Of a stretch of 64,000 nt of DNA, positions 45,872 to 55,696 are shown one piece after another. The stretch spans positions 62,001 through 126,000 of the forward strand of contig NZ_RZGS01000002.1 of NCBI RefSeq assembly GCF_003989745.1, given 5' to 3'. A program made the translations under genes and the position numbers. The notes under the pieces are model-generated. The model made no database searches. It was not told the origin of the DNA and worked only from the letters and a program-made list of their open reading frames with translations. Source of the DNA: Legionella septentrionalis. Lineage in GTDB: Bacteria; Pseudomonadota; Gammaproteobacteria; Legionellales; Legionellaceae. The stretch's first letter is position 1. Each line of letters opens with the position of its first letter.

Positions 45872-48358
45872 CTATGCCCAATATACACGCCATCCGGCGT
45901 TAATAAACGTACTGTCATTAAAGAAATAATGTGAACCCTGAACCATTAAAGCCTGATTTTGGGAAACAGGGAAGATCAAGCGGCCATGTATTTCCATGCT
46001 TTTTTGTTCCACCAGGTAAGCCGAGCCAAAATTATAAAAAAGATGGTTGTTATATTCTTTGCTAAAGTCCAAAGAGTAAGAAGAATTGTAACCCCCAATT
46101 TCTTGGAATGCCCAAAATCCGGTAAGAGACACATTGACTGGTAAATTTGTATACACCGTCATACCCGAAGTTAATAATTGTGTATTCCAGATATCAGGAA
46201 AAATGAGGCGTAATCCGCCATACCATTCCAAATTTTTTTGCAGAAACAAGTTCGCTGCACCGAACAACCGATGTTCAAAGGGTAAGTGGTCATGTTGCCG
46301 GGCATCGTAACTCACTTGCCAACCATGTTGCTGCGGTACCAGATGTTGGTAGCCGATTAATAGACTGTTATTAGGCAAAAGAGTGGGGCCAATGCCAAAA
46401 TTGCTTTCAATCTGTCTCGTGTTATGCGTAGCATAAAGGGTTAAGCCATCAGTAGCATTGAGATTGCGGAAATAATTCAAATTAAATCCGTTGGCATGCT
46501 CTGGAGGCACCCGATAATCCCCTATGGTGAAATCGAGCATGTTTTTAGTGGCTTTGGCGAGAAGGCTTAAATCCTTTTTTACCTGTTGATCATCGGGATC
46601 AAGCGTTAAAACCCTATTAAATACTACATTGGCTTTATCGAATTCGTAATTTGCCATATAAGCTTCGCCAAGCCCTATTAATGCTTCTTTGTTATTAGGT
46701 GAGGCAATCAGTAATTGTCGATAAATTTGTAAAGATGGTTCGATTTGATAGGAAAAACGCAAAACCCTTGCTTTACCTAGTAGCGCCGCGCGGTTATTCG
46801 GGCTTTTAGCGAGGATTAACTGATAAAGTGCTAAAGATTTATTAAATTCGCCTGCCCATTCATAGGTAGTTGCTAATTCCAAAGCGGGCAGGTCATTGGC
46901 AGGCAGCGCATATTGCGCTGCTTTGGTTAGCCAGGTGATGGCATGTTGATAATCACCTGTTTGCAGGGCAACATGGCGGGCCAATAAGCCATGCAATAAT
47001 AAATTGGAGACTTGATTCGGCGTATTTCGATCGCAGCGCGCCAATATTTTTTGAATTTTTTGGAAAGGCGGATTTGCTGCATTGAGAAGGATAAGCCCTT
47101 CGTCGGCGTCACACAAGCTAACAGTCGGCGCGACATTTGCTACCTGTATTTTATGTGCACTTTCTTTTAATCCGCGGTTGGCATCCTGGTTTGCCGGGTT
47201 GATGCTTAAGCTTTTTTTGAAGAATTGCTTTGCCAATTCAGTCTGGTTTTGTGCTAATTCAAGCCAGCCCATGCCGTTTAAAGCATCCAGATCTCTTGGG
47301 TTTTTAATGAGTAATTGTTGATAGATTTTGCGTGCTTCATTGAATTCTTTTAGTGCCTTAAGCGTGCGTGCTTTACCCAATAAGGCTAGTCTATTTTCCG
47401 GGAGCCTTAACAAGATATGCTGATAAATCAGCAAGGCATCATTAAATTGGTTTGCCCATTCATAAGTTATCGCTAATTCAAGATAAATGTTTTGATTGAG
47501 TTGCGAGGAAAAAGCAGCAGCTTTTTTTAGCCAGAAGAGTGCATCGTTATAGTGGTTGTTTTGCAAAGCCTCTCTTCTTGCCAGTAAACCCCGCAGTAAT
47601 AAGGTGTCGGCATTCTCAATTTTACTTACGCTGCATTGTTCTAAGATTTGATTAATTTGCTGAGTCGATGCCTTTTGCTGGTTTAATAAATTTAATCCTT
47701 GAGTTGCATCGCATAAAATTGGGGGGCCTTGTTTTTGTAGCTCAGTCAGTTTGATATTCTTAAGTGCGGTTAATGCTTCCTCATTTTCCGGCTGTATTTT
47801 TAAAGTTTCTTCGAAATAATTTGTTGCCCTAGCTAAATCATTTTGTGCCGAACTTATCCAGCCCATGCCATTTAATGCATCGGTATCATGCGGATCAACC
47901 AGTAAAAATTTTTTATAAATTGCCCAAGCTTTGTCGTATTGCTTTTGCAGACGAAATATTCTGGCTAAACCCAATAATGCTGCCCTGTCCTCGGGGCTTT
48001 TTGCCAAAATTAATCCATACAATTCCTGAGCTTTATTCCATTGCTTCATCAATTCATAAGTTGTTGCCAATTCCAGGATGATGGGAAGATTATCAGGAGC
48101 TGCAAGCATTGCCTTTTGCAGCCAAATGACAGCTTGCTCATTTTGCTGGTTTTTTCTGGCGAATAAACCATGCAGCAATAAAACAGAGGGCGCATTGGGT
48201 GAAATTTTATCGCAGGAATTTAATATACTTTCGATTTGTGCAGGGGAGTAGTAAGTTCTATTTATTAAATTAAGGCCATTATTTACATCGCATAAAATGA
48301 TGCTTTCTGCATGAAGGGATTGGAAGAAAAATAGAATAAACAGGTAAATTAATTTCAT
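45872..48358 (-). CDS. TPR protein with C-terminal outer-membrane barrel, putative polysaccharide exporter
   Basis: 828 residues with a signal peptide (to about LHAES). Three tandem modules of about 200 residues each open with the same sentence, ILCDxxxGLxLLN (residues about 22, 212, 413), and continue with TPR helices (repeats of AALLGxAR and DALNGMGW). From about residue 606 a beta-rich part with alternating hydrophobic residues, ending in WRVYWA, looks like an outer-membrane barrel. The plan matches BcsC/PgaA/AlgK-AlgE export proteins: a periplasmic TPR scaffold plus porin. It lies 3 bp after the GT2 synthase. Its barrel length (about 220 residues) suggests fewer strands than BcsC. Confidence 0.82.
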   Translation of the reverse strand: MKLIYLFILFFFQSLHAESIILCDVNNGLNLINRTYYSPAQIESILNSCDKISPNAPSVLLLHGLFARKNQQNEQAVIWLQKAMLAAPDNLPIILELATTYELMKQWNKAQELYGLILAKSPEDRAALLGLARIFRLQKQYDKAWAIYKKFLLVDPHDTDALNGMGWISSAQNDLARATNYFEETLKIQPENEEALTALKNIKLTELQKQGPPILCDATQGLNLLNQQKASTQQINQILEQCSVSKIENADTLLLRGLLARREALQNNHYNDALFWLKKAAAFSSQLNQNIYLELAITYEWANQFNDALLIYQHILLRLPENRLALLGKARTLKALKEFNEARKIYQQLLIKNPRDLDALNGMGWLELAQNQTELAKQFFKKSLSINPANQDANRGLKESAHKIQVANVAPTVSLCDADEGLILLNAANPPFQKIQKILARCDRNTPNQVSNLLLHGLLARHVALQTGDYQHAITWLTKAAQYALPANDLPALELATTYEWAGEFNKSLALYQLILAKSPNNRAALLGKARVLRFSYQIEPSLQIYRQLLIASPNNKEALIGLGEAYMANYEFDKANVVFNRVLTLDPDDQQVKKDLSLLAKATKNMLDFTIGDYRVPPEHANGFNLNYFRNLNATDGLTLYATHNTRQIESNFGIGPTLLPNNSLLIGYQHLVPQQHGWQVSYDARQHDHLPFEHRLFGAANLFLQKNLEWYGGLRLIFPDIWNTQLLTSGMTVYTNLPVNVSLTGFWAFQEIGGYNSSYSLDFSKEYNNHLFYNFGSAYLVEQKSMEIHGRLIFPVSQNQALMVQGSHYFFNDSTFINAGWRVYWA

Positions 48359-48361
48359 AAG

Positions 48362-50212
48362 TTATATGTAATTAAGAAATAAAAAAAATAAGGCAACCAG
48401 TCCTAGGCTGACGAGTTCACGGCAGAAAATTCGATATTCCCTTTGAATATCACGGGCAATAGCCTGATCAAATTGATAATTCTTAACGGGTGGTGGGTGG
48501 TAACGTATGATTCTTTTAGAACTTCTTTTTTCTGTTTTGTCCCAGCGAAGATTGGGTTGTTTAATTTCAGCAATGTAGGCTGCGAGATTAATTAAACATA
48601 AAAAAGGGCCATAGCCGATGATGATTAATAAGAAATTGGTTATTCGCGGTGATACCCCAGCGTATTCAAGACGAAATACGATCCAGGAAAAAAACATGCA
48701 TAATGCACTCCACGCTTCCATAAATAAAAGTAGACCATTATTAATCTTATCCGGGTTATCGTAGGCAAATAAGGTATTGATCAAATAAAAGAAAAATGTG
48801 GGATTTATGGAAAAAAACAAGATGGTGAGGGCAATGAGCCCCGGATAGACGATGCCCTCAAACCAACTTAGACGCGAAGTTCTTCTATCGACTATGATGG
48901 CAAAAAGAGTGGTATAGAGATAAACAAAAAGACTGACTGAAGCTAAGTAAAAGAAGATATGGGCTGAGTGTTGTTTATTAAGAAAGTAAAGTCCAACCAA
49001 ACCCAGTGCCGAAGTGATCATGATTATGGGTGTTAACAATACGCAAAACCAGATGACGCCAAAAAAATAACTTCCTAAGCCAGAATATTTACTGCGAAAC
49101 CAAACGCCTTTGAATGCTTTGGTGATTTGCAAGTTGCCCCGGGCCCAGCGAAACCGTTGTTTCCATAATTCAAGTATTGTGGTGGGTTCTTCGGCATAAA
49201 CGAAGGCATTGCCCTCATAAATTACCTGCTTGCCAAGCTTTTGCGTTGCCAAGGTGGTATAGGTATCTTCAGCTAATGTCGATGTATCGATATGCCCGCC
49301 TAGAGCTTCAATATTGGCACGGGTATGCAATTGTGCGCCGCCAGCCAGGCAGGCCACAACCCCCATTACATTTTGCGCTCTGCGGGCAATAGATTGCGAT
49401 ACGATATACTCATAGCCAATGGAGCGGGTGATGTAATTGGTATTGCGGTTCCCAACTTTAATATACGCTGTGACAGCTCCCACTTCGGGATCAGATAAAT
49501 GTCTAGTCATGCGCCTTAAAGCATCTTTTTTGAAGGAAATGTCTGCATCAATCAGCAAAACTGCCTCTGTCCATGGATCAGCAAGAGCAACATCCAATCC
49601 ATAATTAACAGCATAAGCTTTGCCTTTTCCTCCTCCCTCCTTGCGCACATGAAAGACATTTTCCGGAAATTCCTGTTGCTTGCGGCTTAAAATTTCCTGA
49701 GTATTATCCGTGCTGCCATCATCAATGATATATAAACGTAAGGCTGCAAGAGGGTAATCAATTTTTAATAAAATATTGATGGTATGTTCGAGCACTTGGC
49801 CTTCATTCCAGGCTGGGATGATGACAGCCGTCTGTGGGCAATAATCCTTGCATTTCCTGAGATGATTTACGAAAACATGTAATCCGGCGAGGTTATATTC
49901 TATAAAAAAAGTAATGACTGGGATGGTTCCGGAAAGTGCCATGCCTAAAAGGAGATAATAGAGGATGGTATGCAGCCATTGGCTTTGGTTTGCCGGGTGA
50001 GGATAGGCATCATTGGCGACGGGTAAGTTTTCTTCTAGCGCTTTTTGCGCGTTTTGTGGCAATGAAAAAGTTATTGCACTTTTGCCTGTCGGGATTATTT
50101 CTGCGGGTTTGGCAGATGCGGTTTGCTGGCTACAAAAAATTAATACTATAGAAAAAATAATCAGGCGGGAGGTGAGAAAGCATCCCATTCTTTTTATGAA
50201 TAAATTATTCAT
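48362..50212 (-). CDS. Processive family-2 glycosyltransferase (polysaccharide synthase)
   Basis: 616 residues. An N-terminal signal-like segment (about 8-30) and a polar stretch precede the first membrane helix (about 80-105). The GT2 domain carries IIDDGSTDN (near 165), IDADISF (near 220), an acceptor motif LAEDTYTTL instead of TED (near 310) and QRFRWARG (near 350). Four or five C-terminal membrane helices follow. These are the D,D,D,QxxRW signatures of processive synthases (BcsA, PgaC, CrdS, NodC). No PilZ domain is present, so direct c-di-GMP activation as in BcsA is unlikely. It overlaps the GH81 gene by 8 bp. Confidence 0.88.
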   Translation of the reverse strand: MNNLFIKRMGCFLTSRLIIFSIVLIFCSQQTASAKPAEIIPTGKSAITFSLPQNAQKALEENLPVANDAYPHPANQSQWLHTILYYLLLGMALSGTIPVITFFIEYNLAGLHVFVNHLRKCKDYCPQTAVIIPAWNEGQVLEHTINILLKIDYPLAALRLYIIDDGSTDNTQEILSRKQQEFPENVFHVRKEGGGKGKAYAVNYGLDVALADPWTEAVLLIDADISFKKDALRRMTRHLSDPEVGAVTAYIKVGNRNTNYITRSIGYEYIVSQSIARRAQNVMGVVACLAGGAQLHTRANIEALGGHIDTSTLAEDTYTTLATQKLGKQVIYEGNAFVYAEEPTTILELWKQRFRWARGNLQITKAFKGVWFRSKYSGLGSYFFGVIWFCVLLTPIIMITSALGLVGLYFLNKQHSAHIFFYLASVSLFVYLYTTLFAIIVDRRTSRLSWFEGIVYPGLIALTILFFSINPTFFFYLINTLFAYDNPDKINNGLLLFMEAWSALCMFFSWIVFRLEYAGVSPRITNFLLIIIGYGPFLCLINLAAYIAEIKQPNLRWDKTEKRSSKRIIRYHPPPVKNYQFDQAIARDIQREYRIFCRELVSLGLVALFFLFLNYI

Positions 50213-52334
50213 CAATTAGAAAATATAAGGTATTTGTTTTTGAATCTCCATTATCATATTCATCCGGTTTTGAATCTACAGCCTGTTGAAAAAAAACTAT
50301 TTTTTCTTCTTTATTCAGGATAGGGGCAATTCCTTTTATTAATATCCATCGCCATGCCGGCTCCACCTTCGCCAATTTCCCGCTAATCAACCCCCGGATA
50401 GCGGGCGAGGCATGCAGCAGCCAATCTTTATGCAATAAATATCTGGTGATCGCTGTAAAAGGTAACATTTGCATGCCAAAAGAATATTGCAACCCACATC
50501 GATAAGCGTTTGTACAGCTTACAAAATAAGCATTAGCATCGACTTTACTGGCCCATAAATTTCCAACGACCTGATTATTTTTCTTAAATTGTTCACTGTA
50601 AACGGAATTATTGGCGGCAATTTGCCAATATAATTGTGCTGCTCTTAGTTCTCTTCCCATAAGAAAGCATGCCCAGGCATACGTGTCTTTATCTTGTATT
50701 GCTTTGGCATATAATGCTAACGCGTAGTAAGCATGTACGGCTTCACTGCTGGATTGTTGATTTTGCCCTGCCGCAGTTGCCGTTAAGCCTGATGCCCAGG
50801 AATGTCCCGCATAGTCATCCTGATGTCGCTGCAGAGGAAAATATGGGTTATTAGGATCTTTATTTGCGTAATCAAGGATAAGATTATTGATCCATTCCCT
50901 GGGAGTAAAAGATTTTGTTTTAAGAGGTGTATTGAGCCATTGGGGGTCAAATTTTGCCAGTACTGCAAAAGCATATACCCAGTAACCATAGTGATAATGG
51001 TGATCATTGTAATGGCGGGCGCCATAGTCGTCCTGGCTAGGTATAATTCCACCCCAAGTTTCATCATACTGAAAAAACCAGGATGATTGCCCCAGCATTT
51101 TTTCTTCTAATATTAATTCAAGGCGGGCAAGCATCTCATGCATGAGGTCGAAAGCATGCAAATAATCGGCAATAAGAATCAGTCTGGCTATGCGAGCCAT
51201 CCGTTTTCCAGTAAGGTAGGGGCCCTCGCTAGGAAATTTATCTTTTATGAAGGCAGTGGCCTCAACTTTAAGCGATTGGCGCAGAATGGTTATTTGTGCG
51301 GGTGACAGCGTTTTAGGCTCTAGGAATAAAATAGGCAATCGTGGGAGTTCTATGTGCCAATCTTTTTGTGTTTGCGCCGCCAGCAACCCTTTCATGCCCC
51401 AATAATGCACAGGGACAATTTCCATTAAACGGCTGCGTTGATGCGGCAGGGAAAGCATGAGGGGAGGTTTGCCATCTTGTGTCTGCCAAGACCATGAATA
51501 AATTAAACTCTTATCAGTAAGCAAATAATTTTGTTTATAATCCAGGGGAATGGTTTGGCTATACGCATCAAGAATAGACTCATCATTGTTAATTCCCTGA
51601 GGAGTATCCGCTTGCAGGATGAGTCTTATCCATCCTGAGTATTCTTTGGTGGCCAGTAGCGTTTCCCCGTCACGGCCAGTAGTCCATGTGAAGGAGATGG
51701 GATACTCACTGTACATGATCCACGTTTGCGTATTGGTTTCATCAAGCGCCAATTTGATTTCAAAGCGATTGGTTTCTTTTAATGGCTGCGCTTGCTGCGG
51801 TTGTTTATTGATACTCAACCATTTAAACCGGCTAGTGAGCTTAGGTGTCGTTTCGGTAAACACTTCGGTAAGATAAGGAGAACCCTGGATGATGGGGGCG
51901 TTAATTTTTTTATGCTGCGGGTTTGTCCATTGCAGCATTACCTGCATCCCGTGATAAGAACGCAAGCCAAAATCGTCCATGTCCTCTTGGCAACCCAAGG
52001 TTAATTGATCTTCATACTGGTAAAAAAGTGCTGAAATAATATTTGGATACGCGATTTCTGCATAAGTGTGAGGGGAGGAATAACTCAAGCCTATGCCTTG
52101 CTTGCTGATTTTTAGCAAATAGGGGGAAACATTAACTGGTTCATTTAAGCCCTTATTAATTAGAGCAAAATTTATAAACCATGCGTTAGTGGGGTAAGGT
52201 TTTTTATTTGTGAGCCAAAGGTTTGACGGTACGAGTTTATTATGAGTTGCAGGAAAAATTTCCTGTAAAGAGGGTGAGGCATTGATAGCGAATGCGAGCA
52301 ATCCCAAAATGAATGCAATTAATTTATTCATCAT
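50205..52334 (-). CDS. Glycoside hydrolase family 81 (endo-1,3-beta-glucanase) homologue
   Basis: 709-residue secreted protein (signal peptide MMNKLIAFILGLLAFAINA). It matches GH81 in its large N-terminal beta domain and helical catalytic domain: RHYNDHHYHYGYW with catalytic Asp444, GHSWASGL, and the active-site strip NQQSSSEAVHAYY. In GH81 enzymes this strip reads NQE-S/T-S-S/T-E. Here the first Glu, expected to be the catalytic base, is Gln527, while Glu531 is kept. It may be a weakened hydrolase or a glucan-binding protein. Its place between the BcsB-like and synthase genes parallels BcsZ (GH8) in cellulose operons, which edits the nascent polymer. Confidence 0.87.
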   Translation of the reverse strand: MMNKLIAFILGLLAFAINASPSLQEIFPATHNKLVPSNLWLTNKKPYPTNAWFINFALINKGLNEPVNVSPYLLKISKQGIGLSYSSPHTYAEIAYPNIISALFYQYEDQLTLGCQEDMDDFGLRSYHGMQVMLQWTNPQHKKINAPIIQGSPYLTEVFTETTPKLTSRFKWLSINKQPQQAQPLKETNRFEIKLALDETNTQTWIMYSEYPISFTWTTGRDGETLLATKEYSGWIRLILQADTPQGINNDESILDAYSQTIPLDYKQNYLLTDKSLIYSWSWQTQDGKPPLMLSLPHQRSRLMEIVPVHYWGMKGLLAAQTQKDWHIELPRLPILFLEPKTLSPAQITILRQSLKVEATAFIKDKFPSEGPYLTGKRMARIARLILIADYLHAFDLMHEMLARLELILEEKMLGQSSWFFQYDETWGGIIPSQDDYGARHYNDHHYHYGYWVYAFAVLAKFDPQWLNTPLKTKSFTPREWINNLILDYANKDPNNPYFPLQRHQDDYAGHSWASGLTATAAGQNQQSSSEAVHAYYALALYAKAIQDKDTYAWACFLMGRELRAAQLYWQIAANNSVYSEQFKKNNQVVGNLWASKVDANAYFVSCTNAYRCGLQYSFGMQMLPFTAITRYLLHKDWLLHASPAIRGLISGKLAKVEPAWRWILIKGIAPILNKEEKIVFFQQAVDSKPDEYDNGDSKTNTLYFLIDE

Positions 52335-52340
52335 ACGTTG

Positions 52341-54488
52341 TCATTGTTTTTTGCGCCGACGCAGATAGATGTAAAGTGGGACGAGAAAGACAAAGAGGTA
52401 AATAAATACTTGTGGATGATGTGTTACGTAAAATAAGCTATTTCTAGCCCAATTCTTAATATGAAGCCAAACCTGGTTTTTTAAAGGGATATAGCGCGCA
52501 TCATCACTATTTATGATTTGTACGGAATGGTCTGAATTGATCAGGGCGATGTTGCCATTGAGGTCATTGCGCAATTTATCATCAGTAAATGTGTTGACTG
52601 CTTGTGCTAGACCAGCCTCATCTGTACCGCTCATTAAAAATACGGCATGAGTTTCGCTCCAGGGTGAAGAAACGAGTTCAAGTAGCCCGGTCGCATTTTG
52701 TCCTTCAAGAGTAAGAGTTTTTTGTGAAAGCATTAAATTGCGTTCATTATTCTTAAGGCGAAATGGCATGTAATCAAAGGCAAATTGCACCCAAGGGTTT
52801 TTCGCTGCTGTCCCGTAAAGAATAATATTATGGGTGCGGATATATTCTTCAGTAGCCGTGGCACTATCCAGAAAATTAAAAGAAATAAAGTTTGGCTGCA
52901 TGAGCCTGCCAAACGTAAACATAAAATGGGTTAAATTACTTATGTCTTGCTTCGAGAGTTGCGCGGGCACTACCAGCGTGATTTCCTTAGCAAACGGTAC
53001 TGGCAGCTGATTTAGCGTGGCTTGCGGAAATTTCTCAAAAAACAGCGTATCAAACTGGGTTTCAGAATGGATGGTCGCCCAGACTTGATCATAATTGATC
53101 AATGTGCAACGTTCATCCTTAAGGTGTAGATTAATGATGTATTCCAGGGTGTTAATACCAGGCTTCATGGCGTCAACATCAATATCGACGTTCCAGGCTG
53201 AATGTTCCTGCGTCAAAATAAAGGATGATTGTTTCAAGCCATTCACCAACAAGGTAATCTGCGAGCTGTCTTTCTCGGTAAATCCGGGAGCGGTTATGTA
53301 GGTTTTTACTTTGGAGCCGGTGGGGGTGCGATTATTAGGTAGCGGTATATCGTAAGTGAGTTTATGTTTACCCAATCCTGAGACACTCTGATCGGGATAA
53401 CCCAATTTTTTTAGCGAGGTTTGATACCAATTTGGTATCACTTTTTCTTCATCATTTTGTTTAACTTGATGGACTATCGCAGTTTGCCCGGTGGCCATTT
53501 GGCTAAACTCCGGCATAAAAAGTGCCTCGATTGCTTTATGTAATGCTGCAAAATTATTCCCGGTGATGGTTAACAAGCCGTATAGATTATTAAAAGGAGA
53601 AGGTGCAAGCATTAGAAAGCCGGAATTTTGCTGTTGATTGCCACGGATGGCGGGTTTTGCCAGTATGGAAGACGTGAGCGTGTTCAAGCCTAAATGTTCG
53701 ATAATCCCGATTAAAATCAAATTTTGATTCTTTTCTTCTGTTGTCAATTCAGAAATGCTTTTCACATTGAGCATAATTTTGCGGTTATTACTTAATGACC
53801 CAAGGTGCAGCGAGAGGTTTAGCAAAGAAAAGATTTCTTGTTGATTAGTTTGCGGAGGTAATAGCAACATGAGTGGCACTGGTCCCAAAGTTGCAGGATT
53901 GACGAATAATCCAGGCAACTGATTTAAGGATGCTGAAAATGGTGTGGAAATGCTGGTAATGGTAATGCTGCTTTCGGGTGAAATATAAATCCAGAGATTG
54001 GGGTTACATAAATTGGCGCTTCCGGCAAGGTATGCCATGAATTCTAATGCTTGCCAATCCTTGGAAAATTGGCTTGGCGGCAATTCAATATCCAAGCTTA
54101 GTTCTTGGGTAACATCCGCCGGTAATGAGATTCTGCGCAAAATAGTATCGTTGAATTTAATATCCAGCCGTGTTTCTTCACTCAATAACGGTGAAAAATT
54201 AACTTTCAAGTGCAAGATTGCTTTTTGAGGATTTATCTTTTTTGCAATGGGTAGATAAAAAGTATGAACAGGCGCATAGCCGTTTAAGGTAACTTTATTA
54301 TCCCAACCCAATTCTGCAAATGTATAAGTATTGGTAGCAGTTTTCCAGTTGGGTGAAATTGGCAGCGAGTCACTTGCAGCGGCAGAAACCGTGTATGATT
54401 TTAATAAGATAAGGATAAAGAAGCATAAGAATTGCAGGCGTAAAAATCCTTGGTTATTCGCCGGATGCAGTGTCATTTTCCATAGCAT
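52341..54488 (-). CDS. BcsB-like periplasmic polysaccharide synthase subunit
   Basis: 715 residues from the ATG at 54488 (alternatives at 54476 and GTG 54506). A signal segment (FLCFFILILLKSYTVSAAA) is followed by repeated beta-sandwich and flavodoxin-like units as in BcsB: GYAPVHTFYLPIAKKI, NLCNPNLWIYISPESSI, and further down KAYITAPGF-like and WNVDIDVDAMKPGINTLEY. One C-terminal transmembrane helix is followed by Arg/Lys (VFIYLFVFLVPLYIYLRRRKK), which in BcsB anchors the synthase. First gene of the polysaccharide run, 62 bp after the CDF transporter stop. GAGC is a weak ribosome site. Confidence 0.82.
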   Translation of the reverse strand: MLWKMTLHPANNQGFLRLQFLCFFILILLKSYTVSAAASDSLPISPNWKTATNTYTFAELGWDNKVTLNGYAPVHTFYLPIAKKINPQKAILHLKVNFSPLLSEETRLDIKFNDTILRRISLPADVTQELSLDIELPPSQFSKDWQALEFMAYLAGSANLCNPNLWIYISPESSITITSISTPFSASLNQLPGLFVNPATLGPVPLMLLLPPQTNQQEIFSLLNLSLHLGSLSNNRKIMLNVKSISELTTEEKNQNLILIGIIEHLGLNTLTSSILAKPAIRGNQQQNSGFLMLAPSPFNNLYGLLTITGNNFAALHKAIEALFMPEFSQMATGQTAIVHQVKQNDEEKVIPNWYQTSLKKLGYPDQSVSGLGKHKLTYDIPLPNNRTPTGSKVKTYITAPGFTEKDSSQITLLVNGLKQSSFILTQEHSAWNVDIDVDAMKPGINTLEYIINLHLKDERCTLINYDQVWATIHSETQFDTLFFEKFPQATLNQLPVPFAKEITLVVPAQLSKQDISNLTHFMFTFGRLMQPNFISFNFLDSATATEEYIRTHNIILYGTAAKNPWVQFAFDYMPFRLKNNERNLMLSQKTLTLEGQNATGLLELVSSPWSETHAVFLMSGTDEAGLAQAVNTFTDDKLRNDLNGNIALINSDHSVQIINSDDARYIPLKNQVWLHIKNWARNSLFYVTHHPQVFIYLFVFLVPLYIYLRRRKKQ

Positions 54489-54550
54489 GGGAAGCTCAAT
54501 ACCCACTTATTAATTAATTTACTATATAAGTTATTAACTCTATATGTCTA

Positions 54551-55678
54551 CTAGCATTTGCCGGTTGCGGTAAAGAGGCGTATGTCACTTATCGGGTACT
54601 GCTTGGCTGTTCTGGCTTGGCTGCAATCCTGCAAAATTTGTTTGACATTCACATGGTCATGGCAAAACAGGTCAATTATTAACTTCCCATCGAGATAATG
54701 TAAGACCCAGGAATCAATGCAGGGAAACTGGGCTTGCAAGGGTAATAAAAATTCTTGCTCAAGCGTGCCGCGGTTAGGTAAATGCATGGACGGACATACG
54801 GTTTCGTCATCTTCAGGGTCAACGTGTACAGTGACATCTTTAACTTGCGGCATTTGCTTTAATAAAGCATGATGCACATGTTGGGCAATGAAATGTCCCT
54901 CCGATACGGATATATGGGGTGCCACCAAAATGTGTACGTCAACATATACATCGCGGCCCATGGAACGGCTGCGTAATTGGTGAATCTTCCATACGCCATC
55001 CACTTGTCTGATGACATGTTCGATTTTGGCCAGCTGGACAGGATCGATCGCTGTGTCTACCAATTCTTTGATGCTGTTCCATCCATAACTTAAGCCCATT
55101 TTTACAATCATTAATCCGACGATAATGGCTGCGGCGGCATCCAAATAAAGATAACCGGCCATACTACCGAGCAAACCGATTAATACTACGATGGATGAAG
55201 CAGCATCGGAACGATGATGCCAGGCATTGGCAATGATAAGATCGGAATGAATACGCTTGCCTATATGATGAGTGTAATGAAAAAGAATCTCATTGGCTGC
55301 TATGGAAAGCAGGGTAATGGGGAGCGTTAAAACCCCTGGCATATCATGGCTTTGTTTGATGATTTCATCCAGGGCGTCCCAGGCGATGCCTGCACCGGCT
55401 AACACTAAAAGAAGCGCCAACAGGAAAGTTGCTGCAGTCTCGATCCTTTGATGGCCATAAGGATGGGAGGAGTCTGCTTCCTGACTGCCGTATTTTGAAG
55501 CGAAGACCACCATAATATCAGTAAATAAATCAGAAAAAGAATGGATGCCATCGGCAAACAAAGCGTGGGAGTGATAGGCAATGCCGCCGATAATTTTAAT
55601 CAAGCCGAGAAAGGCATTAACAAGAGCGCCGGTTAAAGTGACTTTTTTGGCTTGAGAATACCGCTCCTGTTTTTGCAT
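54551..55678 (-). CDS. Cation diffusion facilitator family transporter
   Basis: 375-residue CDF exporter with six transmembrane helices (about residues 12-200) and a cytosolic domain. The metal sites are in HALFADGIHSFSDLFTDI (His/Asp of helix II) and NAWHHRSDAASSIVVLIG (helix V HxxxD). Longer than FieF (300) because of an extra C-terminal ACT-like tail with another DPEDDE patch. Such proteins export Zn2+, Fe2+ or Mn2+. The ATG at 55678 is used; a TTG six codons upstream is possible. It may be read on into the BcsB-like gene. Confidence 0.9.
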   Translation of the reverse strand: MQKQERYSQAKKVTLTGALVNAFLGLIKIIGGIAYHSHALFADGIHSFSDLFTDIMVVFASKYGSQEADSSHPYGHQRIETAATFLLALLLVLAGAGIAWDALDEIIKQSHDMPGVLTLPITLLSIAANEILFHYTHHIGKRIHSDLIIANAWHHRSDAASSIVVLIGLLGSMAGYLYLDAAAAIIVGLMIVKMGLSYGWNSIKELVDTAIDPVQLAKIEHVIRQVDGVWKIHQLRSRSMGRDVYVDVHILVAPHISVSEGHFIAQHVHHALLKQMPQVKDVTVHVDPEDDETVCPSMHLPNRGTLEQEFLLPLQAQFPCIDSWVLHYLDGKLIIDLFCHDHVNVKQILQDCSQARTAKQYPISDIRLFTATGKC

Positions 55679-55696
55679 GGTTTTATTTTGTATCAA

